The position numbers and the translations under genes are program-made. The notes under the pieces are model-generated. The model saw only the letters and a program-made list of their open reading frames with translations. It made no database searches and was not told the DNA's origin. A stretch of 64,000 nucleotides of DNA from positions 7,957,826 through 8,021,825 of the forward strand of contig NC_051140.1 of assembly GCF_014839805.1 (NCBI RefSeq), read 5' to 3'. The stretch is from Manduca sexta. Its lineage: Eukaryota; Arthropoda; Insecta; Lepidoptera; Sphingidae. Positions 37,658 to 47,706 of this stretch are shown here, in pieces. Within the stretch, counting starts at the first letter, position 1. Every line of letters starts with the position of its first letter.

Positions 37658-40600
37658 TAATTTTGATGTTTATTGTACAAGTGTTAATAAATGTAAATCA
37701 AATATTTAACTACTTGTTTTACATTTACTGTGTCGTCCGAATGCATAGGAAGATTAATGGAGACTGCTTGCTCGATATTGAAGGCGTGCGCGAGTGCACT
37801 TAACTTTTTAATGTGCCTACATTGTCCTGTACTGACATTAACTGGGGGTCTTTATGTGGAGTTTCGAGCCATTTAAATGTCAAAGAAGATGGAAGGTAAT
37901 TAATTTGTTTATTTTTTGAATGAACATGGATATAACTCGATGTATAAAGTGTTATGGTTTTAAAATGTAGTCAAATTTAGTTTTAATAACGACTATGGGG
38001 CACTGACTTGTTAGATATTCAAGGTTTTTTTTGGCATGACTGAAAATATTTCTTTTGTAGGAATCTGTGTGCTAAGCAAGCCTTAATGTAATATCAAATT
38101 TAATCCACATTCAACATTTAATTAAAGTTACGTTTGAATAAATACACACAAAGAACTATTAACTGCGTTTCGTCTGTCAATACGTACCTATTTCTAATCA
38201 TAATGAACATCAAGTTCTATTTAGTGAAGGCTTTTGTGCCATTCCCAACAAAAGCAATGTATGAATAAGTTATTTGAATTATAACTAATGTTTGCTAAAT
38301 ACATAGATCCAGCAAGTTTAATTCCGCTTTATGGCAGCTACGGAACTGGTTGGAATACATTAATGTAGTTCTAGGAATTAATATACGAAGTTATGCCATT
38401 GTGTTTCAGGTATCGGTTGCCGTGATGACGCAAAAAGCATGGAAACGAAGGTGGATGAGGCGTTAGTTTGCATAGTATTCTGAACACTTTGATTATGTTC
38501 TAGTTTTTGCCCGAGATCTCACAAGCGACCTATGTGTTTTCTTGGAGTTCGCGTATACTACGAAGCTGAATCGAAATTCAGTGGTTTCTTTAATTAGATA
38601 GATAAGTTGTTTATTTTCTCTAAAATTAACATGCAGTATAACTTAGGATATAGGTAGACAACAAATAAGCACACATCCATTTGTGTAATATTGTAGCAGT
38701 AATCAGGCCCCAGTTCTGCAATATGCATTACTTCATGGAGCAAAGCGCTGATTATTCTGCTCTTAGCTAGTATTCAGTTCTTAATAAATATTTATCTAGG
38801 CCAGGTATGCTGGAAACACGAAATAATATAAAAGTCATACATCAAAACCTAACCTAACCCAACATTAAGCGTTCACATCCTGTTATGTTATCATCCTGCA
38901 ACTCTTAAGTTCTGCAACCCCCATTTCTGCAATCCTGTCATGATGAACAATTGCTTTGGAAGTCATGTTTCGCTGAAGAATCTTGATATTGCGATTTATA
39001 GTTTCTTCGATGTCGTTGTAGCGCCATCTCTTGACGATGGGATGGAACCACTTTTATTGTTAATGTGTTACATCCATTTATAAGGTGAAGACTATAGCTA
39101 TATGAGGTCAGCGTTTTAGCTATACCCAGTGAAAATGCAAGGTGCAATGGATGATGCTAGGAATCGGTACAGTGATTTAGGGACTCTTGTAGCGGGAAAA
39201 GCTTTTGACGCAGGCGAAGCCGCGAGAAACCCTTAGTTTATAATATTAATAATATTGTTTGCATTCTGAAGGGGAAGTAAAAGTAAAATTACTTTCCGAA
39301 CTTTTTTTCGCTATATGATAGAAAGTGGGTTTAATGTTTATTTGTGGTTTATTTATTTAATCAAGACGCATAACAGAGTACATCGAACATTTTTACAATA
39401 CAATTATTGTTTTTCCAGATACCATTTCTACTCGAGGCCAATTTGTGAATTAGACATATTTAAAAAACATTACACAACTATGCCTGACTAACTTACTATA
39501 AGACTTGAATTAATGAATCCTTGATATTGAAAGCTAATGTCGCTGGCGCTAGAGTTTATTCCAAAGAGAGGGTATAAATTGCATTTTAAGTCGAAGTCTT
39601 GATGTGATAAACAAAACACTCATTTTTGTTTAGGCCTCAGGATTAGTAACAGAAAAACCTAACAAGAAGAATAGCTTTATTGGTATACCAATAAAGTTGA
39701 ATGTCAAACAGGTGTCATCATCATTAAACATTTTATTATATTCAAACAAATGAAGATAAAGACTGCAATGTGTTTAAAAAATGATTTCAATGTTCTCAAA
39801 TCAATTTTTATACACATAGCAGGGCTCATATAATATGAGTTAAGCAGGACTCTCCAGGCAACCAAGAACAAAACTGATAATATCCAATAACAATATTCAA
39901 AAACCATTGCACGATTATTCTGCCACTTTATTATAAACAATGGTCCCGCAAACATTTTGTACCGTTGTGTCATACGTTTATTCGTGAATTTCGTTAGAAT
40001 ATGTCAACAATGCTTGCAATTTGCCAATTTATATACAAATTCTTTGAATTCTTTACGAAAAATATAATATTTCGCCCAGAATTAAAGCATAATATTTTTG
40101 ACCACTATTTCTGTTATTACACATAACAGTCACATCATTAAGTTACAAATTTTACTAGCGATACAAAAATACCGCGAGGGCGATGACGTTATCAGAGGGG
40201 TCAGCCCCACATTACAGAATTTTGGGGTGCATAAAAGAAAAGTATTCAAAGATTCAGCAGTAATGAAACTGCTACGTTATATTATTTATTGTTTACATAT
40301 TATATTTATTGTTTAACAGCAAAAGTATTAGAGCAGTGAAAATCAGAGGAAGAAAAGGTCAACAAGAAGAAATATATTTTGATCCATTTAATTATTTAGA
40401 AAGTCCACTGACAAATTGTGACATTGGTATTACAAGGGACATTGACAGTTTAATATAGTATTTATACCATCTGGATAAAGACTTTAAGTTATATAGTAAT
40501 AAGTATTGAAACAAACAATAATAAGAAACATTTTAATTAACATGAGTTATGTAACTAATATCTTGTTAAAAGTGCTTGCTATTGCTTCATTTGGCACTTA

Positions 40601-41457
40601 CAATTCCACATTATTCATATTAAAGTACAAATTAATTGATGCTATTAGCATAAAGCTTTAATAACGTTAAAGGTAAATACTGTAGAAAATTGCATAAGAG
40701 CGCATTCACAGACGCTATTGCCGTTCCAACGAAATGCACAAGAAATAAAAGTAAAAGCAGTTGTATACGAGAAAACGCTGTGAATCGGGCAGCCGGTCAC
40801 TTGATGAATGCCGGACGATATCGCTATGAGCCGGGTCACCAATTACCGGCTAAACCGTAGCGAAGCTATGGAGTTGAATGCAGATGTTTGGATAACAGCA
40901 TCAATAAACTTTTGCCTTTGCCTTTATCGTTTATTATAAGGATTCCTACTTTATAGCTCATGTAAATATGATGACTTTAAAGGTAGTTGTATAGATTGGA
41001 TTACATTTATTTTTAAGCATTTAACCAAGTAAAAACTCCAGCTCAATGAACGCACCATTCACATTGAAAAGCTAAATTAGTTGAGTTAAAAATCCAGTAG
41101 AAGTCTCGAAGTTCTTTTTTATGTTTTAAAATTTTTATTTTATTTAAATTACGACGAGAATATTTACTGCGCGAAAATTATTTTAAAACATTGTTATTTT
41201 AATACTGAAACATAATTGTGATTTTCTTGGAAATACACAATTTACGCGCTGGATGGTGTTCGGAAATCTAATAAGTATTAATATCTTTTGTAATGAAATT
41301 CAACAAGAAATTTATTCAGCTATGAAAAATATAAAGGATCGGTTGTTCTGGCAATGGTAATATTGTAGTAGTCGTAAAACGATTGTAAAACCAACCGAGG
41401 TGACAAGAATCATTGTATCACAAAAATGTTGTCTTCCAACGGAACCTAACCTAACCG
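37658..41457. other. Long AT-rich noncoding stretch
   Basis: Contains a perfect 22-bp palindrome at 39675-39696 and an unclassified GC-richer fragment at about 40690-40865. A motif resembling a splice acceptor (gtgtttcag, ending 38409) precedes about 80 open bases, too little to call an exon. Confidence 0.4.
39675..39696. repeat. Perfect 22-bp palindrome
   Basis: Centre between 39685 and 39686 (tggtatacca); eleven matching pairs on each side. Confidence 0.85.
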
Positions 41458-41886
41458 AACCTCCTAACGCACCGAGGCAATTCTTGTGCGCTTGGTCTCC
41501 ACACCAAATGCACGCCTATGCATGGGGGCACATTTGCCGCGACTCCAGGCACACAGTTCAGTGTGTATACCTCATGGTTGCTAAATACACATTGAGGCCT
41601 ATAAGGGTTCGCGAACATTTTCCCTCCCTCTCCCTTCCAACTATCCTGAGAGGGCTCCTTCTCCTTCCTCTTCTCTTCTTTCACTTTATCCCCTCCCTTC
41701 TTCGTCCCAGGCTCTGAGACCGGATAGCCTTGGGTCTCCAGCGTAGCGTCCGCTGACACCTTTGGTGATTACGGTAGGGCCTACCAACTCTTCACAGGGG
41801 CTGCCGTGGATGGTATGCTGGGGGATCGCCTGTACACCGTTTGCAGGGCACCCATGGCGATAACCACAGCAGCTCTCCGCAAAAAA
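41458..41886 (+). repeat. Dispersed repeat (family R6), copy 2
   Basis: Collinear with 32258-32588 and less decayed. Contains accgaggcaattcttgtgcg, cttggtctccacacc, cacacagttcagtgtgtat and ggctctgagaccgg, and ends ccgcaaaaaa. Long frames on both strands here reflect GC-rich repeat sequence, not a gene. Confidence 0.65.
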
Positions 41887-43306
41887 TACCTAACTATTGT
41901 GCGAATATCGAAACCCTAGCACCTACTGTATAAAGGGGACTGTCACACGATATGGTTAATAAAATTCACCTATCTACATATATAAAAGTTCACCATTACT
42001 TATACGATTATTTACTACCTTTAACTTTATGGACTCATAAAACATGTACCGATATGGAACATCATTTTTATTCGCGCTGTAAAAACGAAGTAAAAATTAC
42101 TAAATCGGCGGGGACGAGCGGGAACAATCTGTTAGTCGATAGCAGATTCCAACGGGGCGTAGTCCTTTAATATACTTAGGTACAATTCCCCGTTTCACGA
42201 ATTATTAAATCGGCACTTATTGAAGTATTAGTCCAGTGAGCATAAGATTTGGTTAATGGAGTAAGTGATTATTAATTTTCATGATTTAGTCTTATTTTCA
42301 ACGTAGGTAATCGTTCTGCTGCAAATGATCGAATGCAGATTAATGACATATACGTTGATCATTAAATATAATCGCTTATCAACCAGGAGTAACCATCCCT
42401 CATTACGAGTTGCAAACATAGTGTTATCATAGTAATAACTGTTTCTATTCAAAATCACAATCTCTAACTTTTCGAAATACATCTTTTGCTCTTATATCTA
42501 TGTAGCGACCATGTTAGTATATTACTTAATGTATGTTATTAAGGATTTAGGTAAAATTAGTACAGTAAAGCTGTCCTTCAAACTAGTCCTTCAAACTTTT
42601 AAAGTTTAAATTATATTAGCACTAAAACGGCACTCGTAAATTCCGAACACGCATCCATCAAACTCATTACTAATTTGCGGCTCAATAAAATGGAATTAAA
42701 CTGGGTTTTGTAATTTTATAATCAAAGGGTTTGTGAGCAGTGCGCGTGCATTTTAATGCTTTGCGGCGGATTAATTCATTAGTGGTGTTAATTTATCCAA
42801 ATAGTGATTTAAATATTCAATTGGTGGTGGTTTTGAGGTTATTTTTTGATCTAGAAGGTTTCTTATTTGCATAGGACTAGAATAAAATAGAACTCGAAAC
42901 CATTCATAATATTATGTAGCGTGATAGTTAGATGTAATAATCGAGTATCAAAGGTAAAATAGACCAGGTAAAATGAAGAAATAATTAAAGTACAAAAATT
43001 GCCATTGAATTCGTCTGGATTTTTCTACAAATACCTACAGCCATTACTGACATAACGGAAACGATTTTTAATAATGCATTTTGAACTCTTCAGACCTCTA
43101 TCAATAATACGTTATGACACAAAAACAAATACGTCTATTGTGAACGCCAAATCGCTCATTCCGATATTGCATTTCTTTGTGAACGAACATTAATTGGATA
43201 CTGACCCCTTTGCAATGACGCCAGCTGTCACTCCAATCGATCGGACACATTGGACTTTGCTTGCAGTTTCTAAAACCAATAAAGGATTTGTTTTATGGAA
43301 ATATTT
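41887..43306. other. AT-rich noncoding stretch
   Basis: Nothing recognisable. Confidence 0.4.
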
Positions 43307-43469
43307 ACATTGAAATTAAACTAATTTTCGGATTCTATCTCGGTTTTTAGTATTTTATTTTTTAGTCCCCCCCCGTGACCATGAAAGTTGCAAAGTCTTC
43401 GAAACGTCGGGAGAAAAATAAAATACTAAAAACCGCGATAGAATCCGAAAATTAGTTTAATTTCAATGT
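43307..43469. mobile_element. Foldback element (family F1), 56-bp arms
   Basis: The left arm 43307-43362 and right arm 43414-43469 are inverted copies with 55 of 56 positions matching; the mismatch is at 43340. The 51-base loop carries ccccccccgtgaccatgaa and cttcgaaacgtcgggag. The whole 163 bp can fold into one long hairpin. It shares its core with 16325-16401 and 32971-33234. No coding capacity. Confidence 0.85.
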
Positions 43470-43983
43470 CTAACATAAGAAATATTTACATTCAAATATA
43501 GGATTGGTCTTAATTATAAATATTGTCTTATATTTCGTTTTTATGTAACTATTAACAATAAGGGCTACACTCATTGATTTTGTTATATATAATACATAAC
43601 GTCTTCTAAAATATTTTTAAAACGAAATATGTTTTCTTTTATGTATTAATTAATTAAATGCGCCAGGACTTCCAGGACATAATAATGTCATAAGAAATTA
43701 ATTGCAACGAACTCTGGAGAAATAAGTCCTACTAGTAGCGCCATTTAGTTAATGAGTAATAAAAATAACGCCAGTAGTTATTTATTTTTTTTATTAGAGA
43801 TCAATATTTTTTTTGCGATTGAATGACGTGACAACCATGCCATTCGGTTGATGATGAGCAATATGGCAGCTATAAGCAGTAGCAAAATCATACATAAACT
43901 TGAATGAAGTTTAATTTAAACGGAACAATTACTGCTATAATTGTATGCAATTCTTGCTTGCAATAATAGTTATTCAAATGTCT
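43470..43983. other. AT-rich noncoding flank of the retrotransposon
   Basis: No gene. The five bases before the LTR are tgtct (43979-43983), the expected left target duplication, but the right partner is lost in the gap. Confidence 0.45.
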
Positions 43984-44025
43984 TGTTGGGGACTGTATTG
44001 AAACTTCCACGGATTTGTTCACTGG

Positions 44026-44031
44026 TTTATT
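44026..44031 (-). promoter_or_regulatory. Polyadenylation signal AATAAA in the 3' LTR
   Basis: On the minus strand AATAAA lies about 43 bases from the 3' end of the LTR, a suitable place to direct cleavage of the element RNA. The same hexamer occurs at the matching place in the other LTR. Confidence 0.5.
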
Positions 44032-44116
44032 TCGAATCTGCTTATCTCGTACCAATTTTCTTATTCTGCCTCGAACTACAAACTACGCATACAATATCCC
44101 GACTTACATACTAGTT

Positions 44117-44150
44117 TAGGAGGCACTATAACGCACGGGTGTGCCTCCTA
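44117..44150. repeat. LTR hairpin with 10-bp stem
   Basis: taggaggcac (44117-44126) pairs perfectly with gtgcctccta (44141-44150) across a 14-base loop. The stop codon that ends the pol frame (44126-44128) sits at the stem-loop edge. The same hairpin is present in the right LTR near 50318-50351. Confidence 0.75.
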
Positions 44151-45313
44151 CGCACTTTTCGGTCATTGGCCCGCCGTTTTCCCTCGTTGGCGCGTCCGTC
44201 GCTCTGATTGGCCGTAGGGTTCTGGTGGGCGGGGCGTCGTTCCATGATGCGCCGGCGCCGGGTCCCTCGTCGAGCGCGTGCAGTGCGCGCCTCAGTCGCG
44301 CGGCGACCGCCGTCCCGCGACGTTGCTCCTCTGGATGCGGCGTTGACGGGTCGCTCGCTGAGCGTGCGGCGCGCGAGCTTCAGTCCCGCTGCGTCCGCCG
44401 TCCCGTCGTTCCTTAGGCAGCGTCGTCGACGGGCCTCAGTGTCACGGCGGCCGCGAAGTCGTCGTGTCGCTAACATCCTCCCCGGCGTAGCTCGCGCAGC
44501 CTCCTCCTCCGGGTGCAGCACGACGATCTTCGTCACCGGGCGTCGAAATACGCCGCTCTTTGTCTTGATTTCAGCGACTCGTATGGCTCCGTCGGGTCCC
44601 TCGAACGTGCGCTGGACGATCCCCAGCGGCCACACGTTCCTCGGCAGCTGTTGGTCGGCGATGGCGACCACGTCGTTCACGCGCAGCGGACGAACTCTTC
44701 TTGTTGACTCGCCGCGGGGTACCAGGGTCGGTAGGTACTCCGCTATCCACCGGCGCCAGAAGTTGTCCGCCAACGCTTGCGCCGCTCGCCATGCCCGTCG
44801 ATCGACGTCTTCACAGGGTCCGATTGTGGGAAGGCCCGATGATGAGCCCAACAAAAAGTGATTGGGCGTGAGCGCCTCCGGGTCCCTCGGGTCGACGCTC
44901 ACGTGGGTCAGTGGTCTTGAGTTGACTGAATGTTCGGCTTCAGCCAACAACGTCCGTAGGGTTTCTTCGGACGGCGCCTTTTCCTTTAGGGTGACGGTTA
45001 GTGCGGTTTTGACTGATCGCACCAACCGTTCCCACGCACCTCCCTGGTTGGGTGCGCCCGGAGGGATGAAGCGCCACTCCATCCGATGCAGCAGCCCGAC
45101 GTTGCGTAGCTCGGGTTGCCACTCCTTGTAGGCCGCTCGTAGCTCTTCATCCGCTCCCTGAAGTTTGTGGCGTTGTCGGAATACATTATTTTCGGCCATC
45201 CTCTTCTTGCTGCCATCCTGCGCAACGCCATGATGGCCGAATCCGTTGACAGGGATGCGGCGAGCTCCAGATGTATGGCGCGTGTCGTTAGACAGGTGAA
45301 CAGCGCGCCCCAA
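44126..45313 (-). CDS. pol: BEL/Pao integrase C-terminal part, running into the 3' LTR
   Basis: This frame carries the end of the integrase that joins element cDNA to host DNA. The first ~51 residues are an out-of-frame reading; the true protein enters at about residue 52, just after a one-base frame change near 45160. The catalytic glutamate of the DDE triad is E95 in GGAWERLVRS. Residues ~180-266 (from FWRRWIAEYLP to RRPVTKIVVL) fit the DUF5641 domain at the end of BEL/Pao integrases. From residue 280 the frame is inside the 3' LTR. That last ~116-residue tail is about 30 percent Arg and has no recognised fold. Reading from PGRM into the LTR is known in relatives, but such a long basic tail is unusual. 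Confidence 0.92.
   Translation of the reverse strand: MGRAVHLSNDTRHTSGARRIPVNGFGHHGVAQDGSKKRMAENNVFRQRHKLQGADEELRAAYKEWQPELRNVGLLHRMEWRFIPPGAPNQGGAWERLVRSVKTALTVTLKEKAPSEETLRTLLAEAEHSVNSRPLTHVSVDPRDPEALTPNHFLLGSSSGLPTIGPCEDVDRRAWRAAQALADNFWRRWIAEYLPTLVPRGESTRRVRPLRVNDVVAIADQQLPRNVWPLGIVQRTFEGPDGAIRVAEIKTKSGVFRRPVTKIVVLHPEEEAARATPGRMLATRRLRGRRDTEARRRRCLRNDGTADAAGLKLARRTLSERPVNAASRGATSRDGGRRATEARTARARRGTRRRRIMERRPAHQNPTANQSDGRANEGKRRANDRKVRRRHTRAL
44476..44485 (-). promoter_or_regulatory. Polypurine tract
   Basis: In sense orientation GGGGAGGA lies directly before the TGTTAG start of the 3' LTR. This is the expected RNase H-resistant primer for second-strand synthesis. It overlaps the pol coding frame. 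Confidence 0.7.
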
Positions 45314-47706
45314 CGCTTCTCTCGCCGGCGTCCGATCTTCACTATCATCGGCCCGAAGTAGTCCACTCCGCAGTTGGAGAAGGGCCGATGATACGGGTCC
45401 AAGCGGGCACGGGGTAGATCTCCCGTGGCCGGTGGCTGCGGCTTCGTGCGTCGCACCTTACACAGTGCGCAGTCTCGTTCCACGGTGCGCACGGTGGGCC
45501 TCAGGTGTATTATCCAATATTTTTGCCGCAGGTCGTTGGTCACGCGCTCCCTATTTGCGTGACCTGCGGCACAGTGTTCTTGCAGCACGATGAGCTTCGT
45601 GACGGGGTGTCGGCCGTCCAAGATGACCGGTCGTTTGGCGTCATCCGGGACTGTGGCTGCTCCGATGCGTCCCCGGACTCGCAGCACGCCATCTTCTAAC
45701 ACCGGGTCCAGCTTGAATAGCCGACTCGTCCTTTGTACCGGCTGGGAAGACTTCAATCGTTGCAGCTCTTCCCCGAAGCTCTCCCTTTGCGCCTGTTGCA
45801 TTAATAACATCTCCGCCCGCTTCAGGTGTCCCACTTCCAGGTGTGGTGTCTTGCGTCGCGCGATGTCCGCGAACGCCAAGACTCTCGCCGTGGCTCGCAC
45901 CAATGTTTCATACTTGGAGAAGCGGGTCGGGTCGGGCAGCCAGCGTTCCTTTTCCGGGCTCTCTGTGACGTGCAGGACCTCTGCTTCGTCGTCCTGACTT
46001 CCGTCTCTCGTGGGCCATGATTGTTCGGGCTCGAGGAGGAAATCAGGTCCCCGGAACCACCGGCTGTCTTCACTCACGGCGTCGCTCCGAAGTCGAGTGG
46101 CTTCATCGGCGACGTTGTGCGTCGTGGGTAGCCATCGCCACTCACTTTTGTCGGTGAGCTCGGCGATCTCCCGCAGACGATGCGCGACGAAGGGTGTGTA
46201 CCGTCGCTCGTCGTTCCGGATCCAGTGGATGACTGTTGTGGAGTCAGTCCAATATATAGTTCTCTCCGCCACGATGCGATGCTCCTTCTTCACTGCGTCA
46301 GCGAGGCGCGCCCCGATTACCGCCGCTTGCAGCTCGAGGCGGGGTATCGTTTGCGTCCGTCGCGGTGCCACCTTCGCCTTGGCGGCCACCAAAGAGAGTG
46401 TAACGTTCTCTTGGCCGACCATCCGCCAATACGCCACCGCTGCGTAGGCCTGCTCGCTGGCGTCGCACATAACGTGGAGCTCGATGCGTCGCTCGTGGCT
46501 CGTCGGTCCATAATGTCGGGGAATGCGCAACTGACCGATCGCCGACAGTTGCGACAACCACGTCGCGAACAGCTTGCCGTCTTCCTCTGGCACCCGTTCG
46601 TCCCACGACATCTTTAAGCGCCATAAGTTCTGAAGGATGATCTTGGCGCGAATGGTGTACACGCTGAGAAGTCCCAGTGGATCGTAGATCGACATGACTG
46701 TACTGAGGGCTTCTCTCTTGGTGGGCGTGCGCACTTGCGTTTTACTTCTTTCGGGACTCGGCTCATTGCTGTGTTGAATCCCAGCTCGTCTCGCTCCGGG
46801 TCCCACCGCAGTCCCAATATCTTGCTGTGTTGATGTTCTCCCCAGTTGCGTGGGCTGATTCGAGCGCAACTCTGGGGGCACGTCGCGAAGCACACTCTCG
46901 TCGTTCGAGTTCCAACCGCGCAGAGTGAATCCCGCCGCCGCGTGCACCGTCTTCGTTTCCTCTATGGCTTCGTGCGCTTCTCCGGGTGTATCGTAGCTGG
47001 CCACCAAGTCGTCCATATAGTGATATTTGGTGATGGCCTCCGCTGCTCTGGGATACAGCTGCGCATGCACGTTGGCGTTGTGATTCCTTACGAAGTGCGC
47101 CATGAATGGTGAACTCGCTGCACCGAAGATCATGCTGGTCATCTTAAATCGCTGCGGCGGGTTGGTTCGGTCGTTACCGCGCCACAGAAATTGCTGCGCT
47201 GACTGATCTTCGGCACGGATCTTGATTCGCAGGAACATTTCTTGTATGTCCGCTGTGACTGCTACAGCGCTCTCCCGGAACCGAAACATTATTCCGGGCA
47301 GAGACATCAACATGTCAGGGCCTTCCAGTAAGTGGTCGTTCAGACTCACCCCGTGACTTGTCGCCGCTGCGTCGAACACCAACCTCTGCTTGCCAGGCTT
47401 GTTCGGGTTCTGCACCGCGAAGTGAGGGAGGTACCAACAGACGGGGCTCGATGATTCTGACCCGTCGCACCTCACTGCGTATCCTTTTTCTATAAGGTTA
47501 TTCACCTGTGCAGTATATTCGCGGGCAAATTCAGGCGAGGCGTCCATCTTGTGCTCGATTTGTCGCAGGCGTCGAAGTGCCGCGTTGTAGCTCGGCGGCA
47601 TGGCGGTGTTGTCTTGTCGCCACGGCAAGCCGACTTCGTACCCGCAGTCTATCTTCCTTATAGACGTCTTCAATGTGGCGATGGCTCGTCGATCTGCGTC
47701 ACTCAC
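44998..47706 (-). CDS. pol: BEL/Pao reverse transcriptase, RNase H and integrase N-terminal part
   Basis: This 902-codon frame makes the copying enzyme of the element. RT: catalytic D153 in TADIQEMF, GAASSPF at 195-201, and YMDD at 230-233. RNase H: D415 (CDAS), E458 (PRLEL), D488 (WTDST) and D534 (NVADEATR). Integrase: zinc ligands H711, H716, C746 and C749, then catalytic D782 (VDYFGP) and D844 (YSDNATNF). The frame opens with GTG, so it is not a true start; it should continue from the protease frame. Residues ~285-321 are out of frame between two compensating shifts (about 46830-46890 and the four-T run at 46740-46743); the proper family sequence lies in another frame at 46614-46895. After ~849 the frame is again wrong because of a shift near 45160. 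Confidence 0.96.
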   Translation of the reverse strand: MSDADRRAIATLKTSIRKIDCGYEVGLPWRQDNTAMPPSYNAALRRLRQIEHKMDASPEFAREYTAQVNNLIEKGYAVRCDGSESSSPVCWYLPHFAVQNPNKPGKQRLVFDAAATSHGVSLNDHLLEGPDMLMSLPGIMFRFRESAVAVTADIQEMFLRIKIRAEDQSAQQFLWRGNDRTNPPQRFKMTSMIFGAASSPFMAHFVRNHNANVHAQLYPRAAEAITKYHYMDDLVASYDTPGEAHEAIEETKTVHAAAGFTLRGWNSNDESVLRDVPPELRSNQPTQLGRTSTQQDIGTAVGPGARRAGIQHSNEPSPERSKTQVRTPTKREALSTVMSIYDPLGLLSVYTIRAKIILQNLWRLKMSWDERVPEEDGKLFATWLSQLSAIGQLRIPRHYGPTSHERRIELHVMCDASEQAYAAVAYWRMVGQENVTLSLVAAKAKVAPRRTQTIPRLELQAAVIGARLADAVKKEHRIVAERTIYWTDSTTVIHWIRNDERRYTPFVAHRLREIAELTDKSEWRWLPTTHNVADEATRLRSDAVSEDSRWFRGPDFLLEPEQSWPTRDGSQDDEAEVLHVTESPEKERWLPDPTRFSKYETLVRATARVLAFADIARRKTPHLEVGHLKRAEMLLMQQAQRESFGEELQRLKSSQPVQRTSRLFKLDPVLEDGVLRVRGRIGAATVPDDAKRPVILDGRHPVTKLIVLQEHCAAGHANRERVTNDLRQKYWIIHLRPTVRTVERDCALCKVRRTKPQPPATGDLPRARLDPYHRPFSNCGVDYFGPMIVKIGRRREKRWGALFTCLTTRAIHLELAASLSTDSAIMALRRMAARRGWPKIMYSDNATNFRERMKSYERPTRSGNPSYATSGCCIGWSGASSLRAHPTREVRGNGWCDQSKPH

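Larger units (their letters stand above)
43984..44475 (-). repeat. 3' LTR of the BEL/Pao element (492 bp)
   Basis: Repeats 50185-50682. In sense orientation the LTR begins TGTTAGCGACACG and ends CAGTCCCCAACA, giving the TGTT...AACA ends usual for this group. Compared with the other LTR it has a G where the other has A near its left edge (about 44000), one fewer T at about 44172, A instead of G at about 44370, a T/C difference near 44410, and lacks five bases near 44408. The pol frame reads into this LTR down to a stop at 44126. Confidence 0.95.

Noticed and set aside
38410..38485. Possible exon after an acceptor-like gtgtttcag
   Set aside because: Only one weak signal, a very short open stretch and no recognisable protein.
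38845..38865. Telomere-like cctaacctaaccc (also near 41445-41460)
   Set aside because: Only two or three units; short chance or repeat-derived stretches, not an interstitial telomere array.
41400..41759. Overlapping 102-105 codon frames on both strands
   Set aside because: They fall in a dispersed repeat (family R6) that also occurs at 32258-32588 in broken frame.
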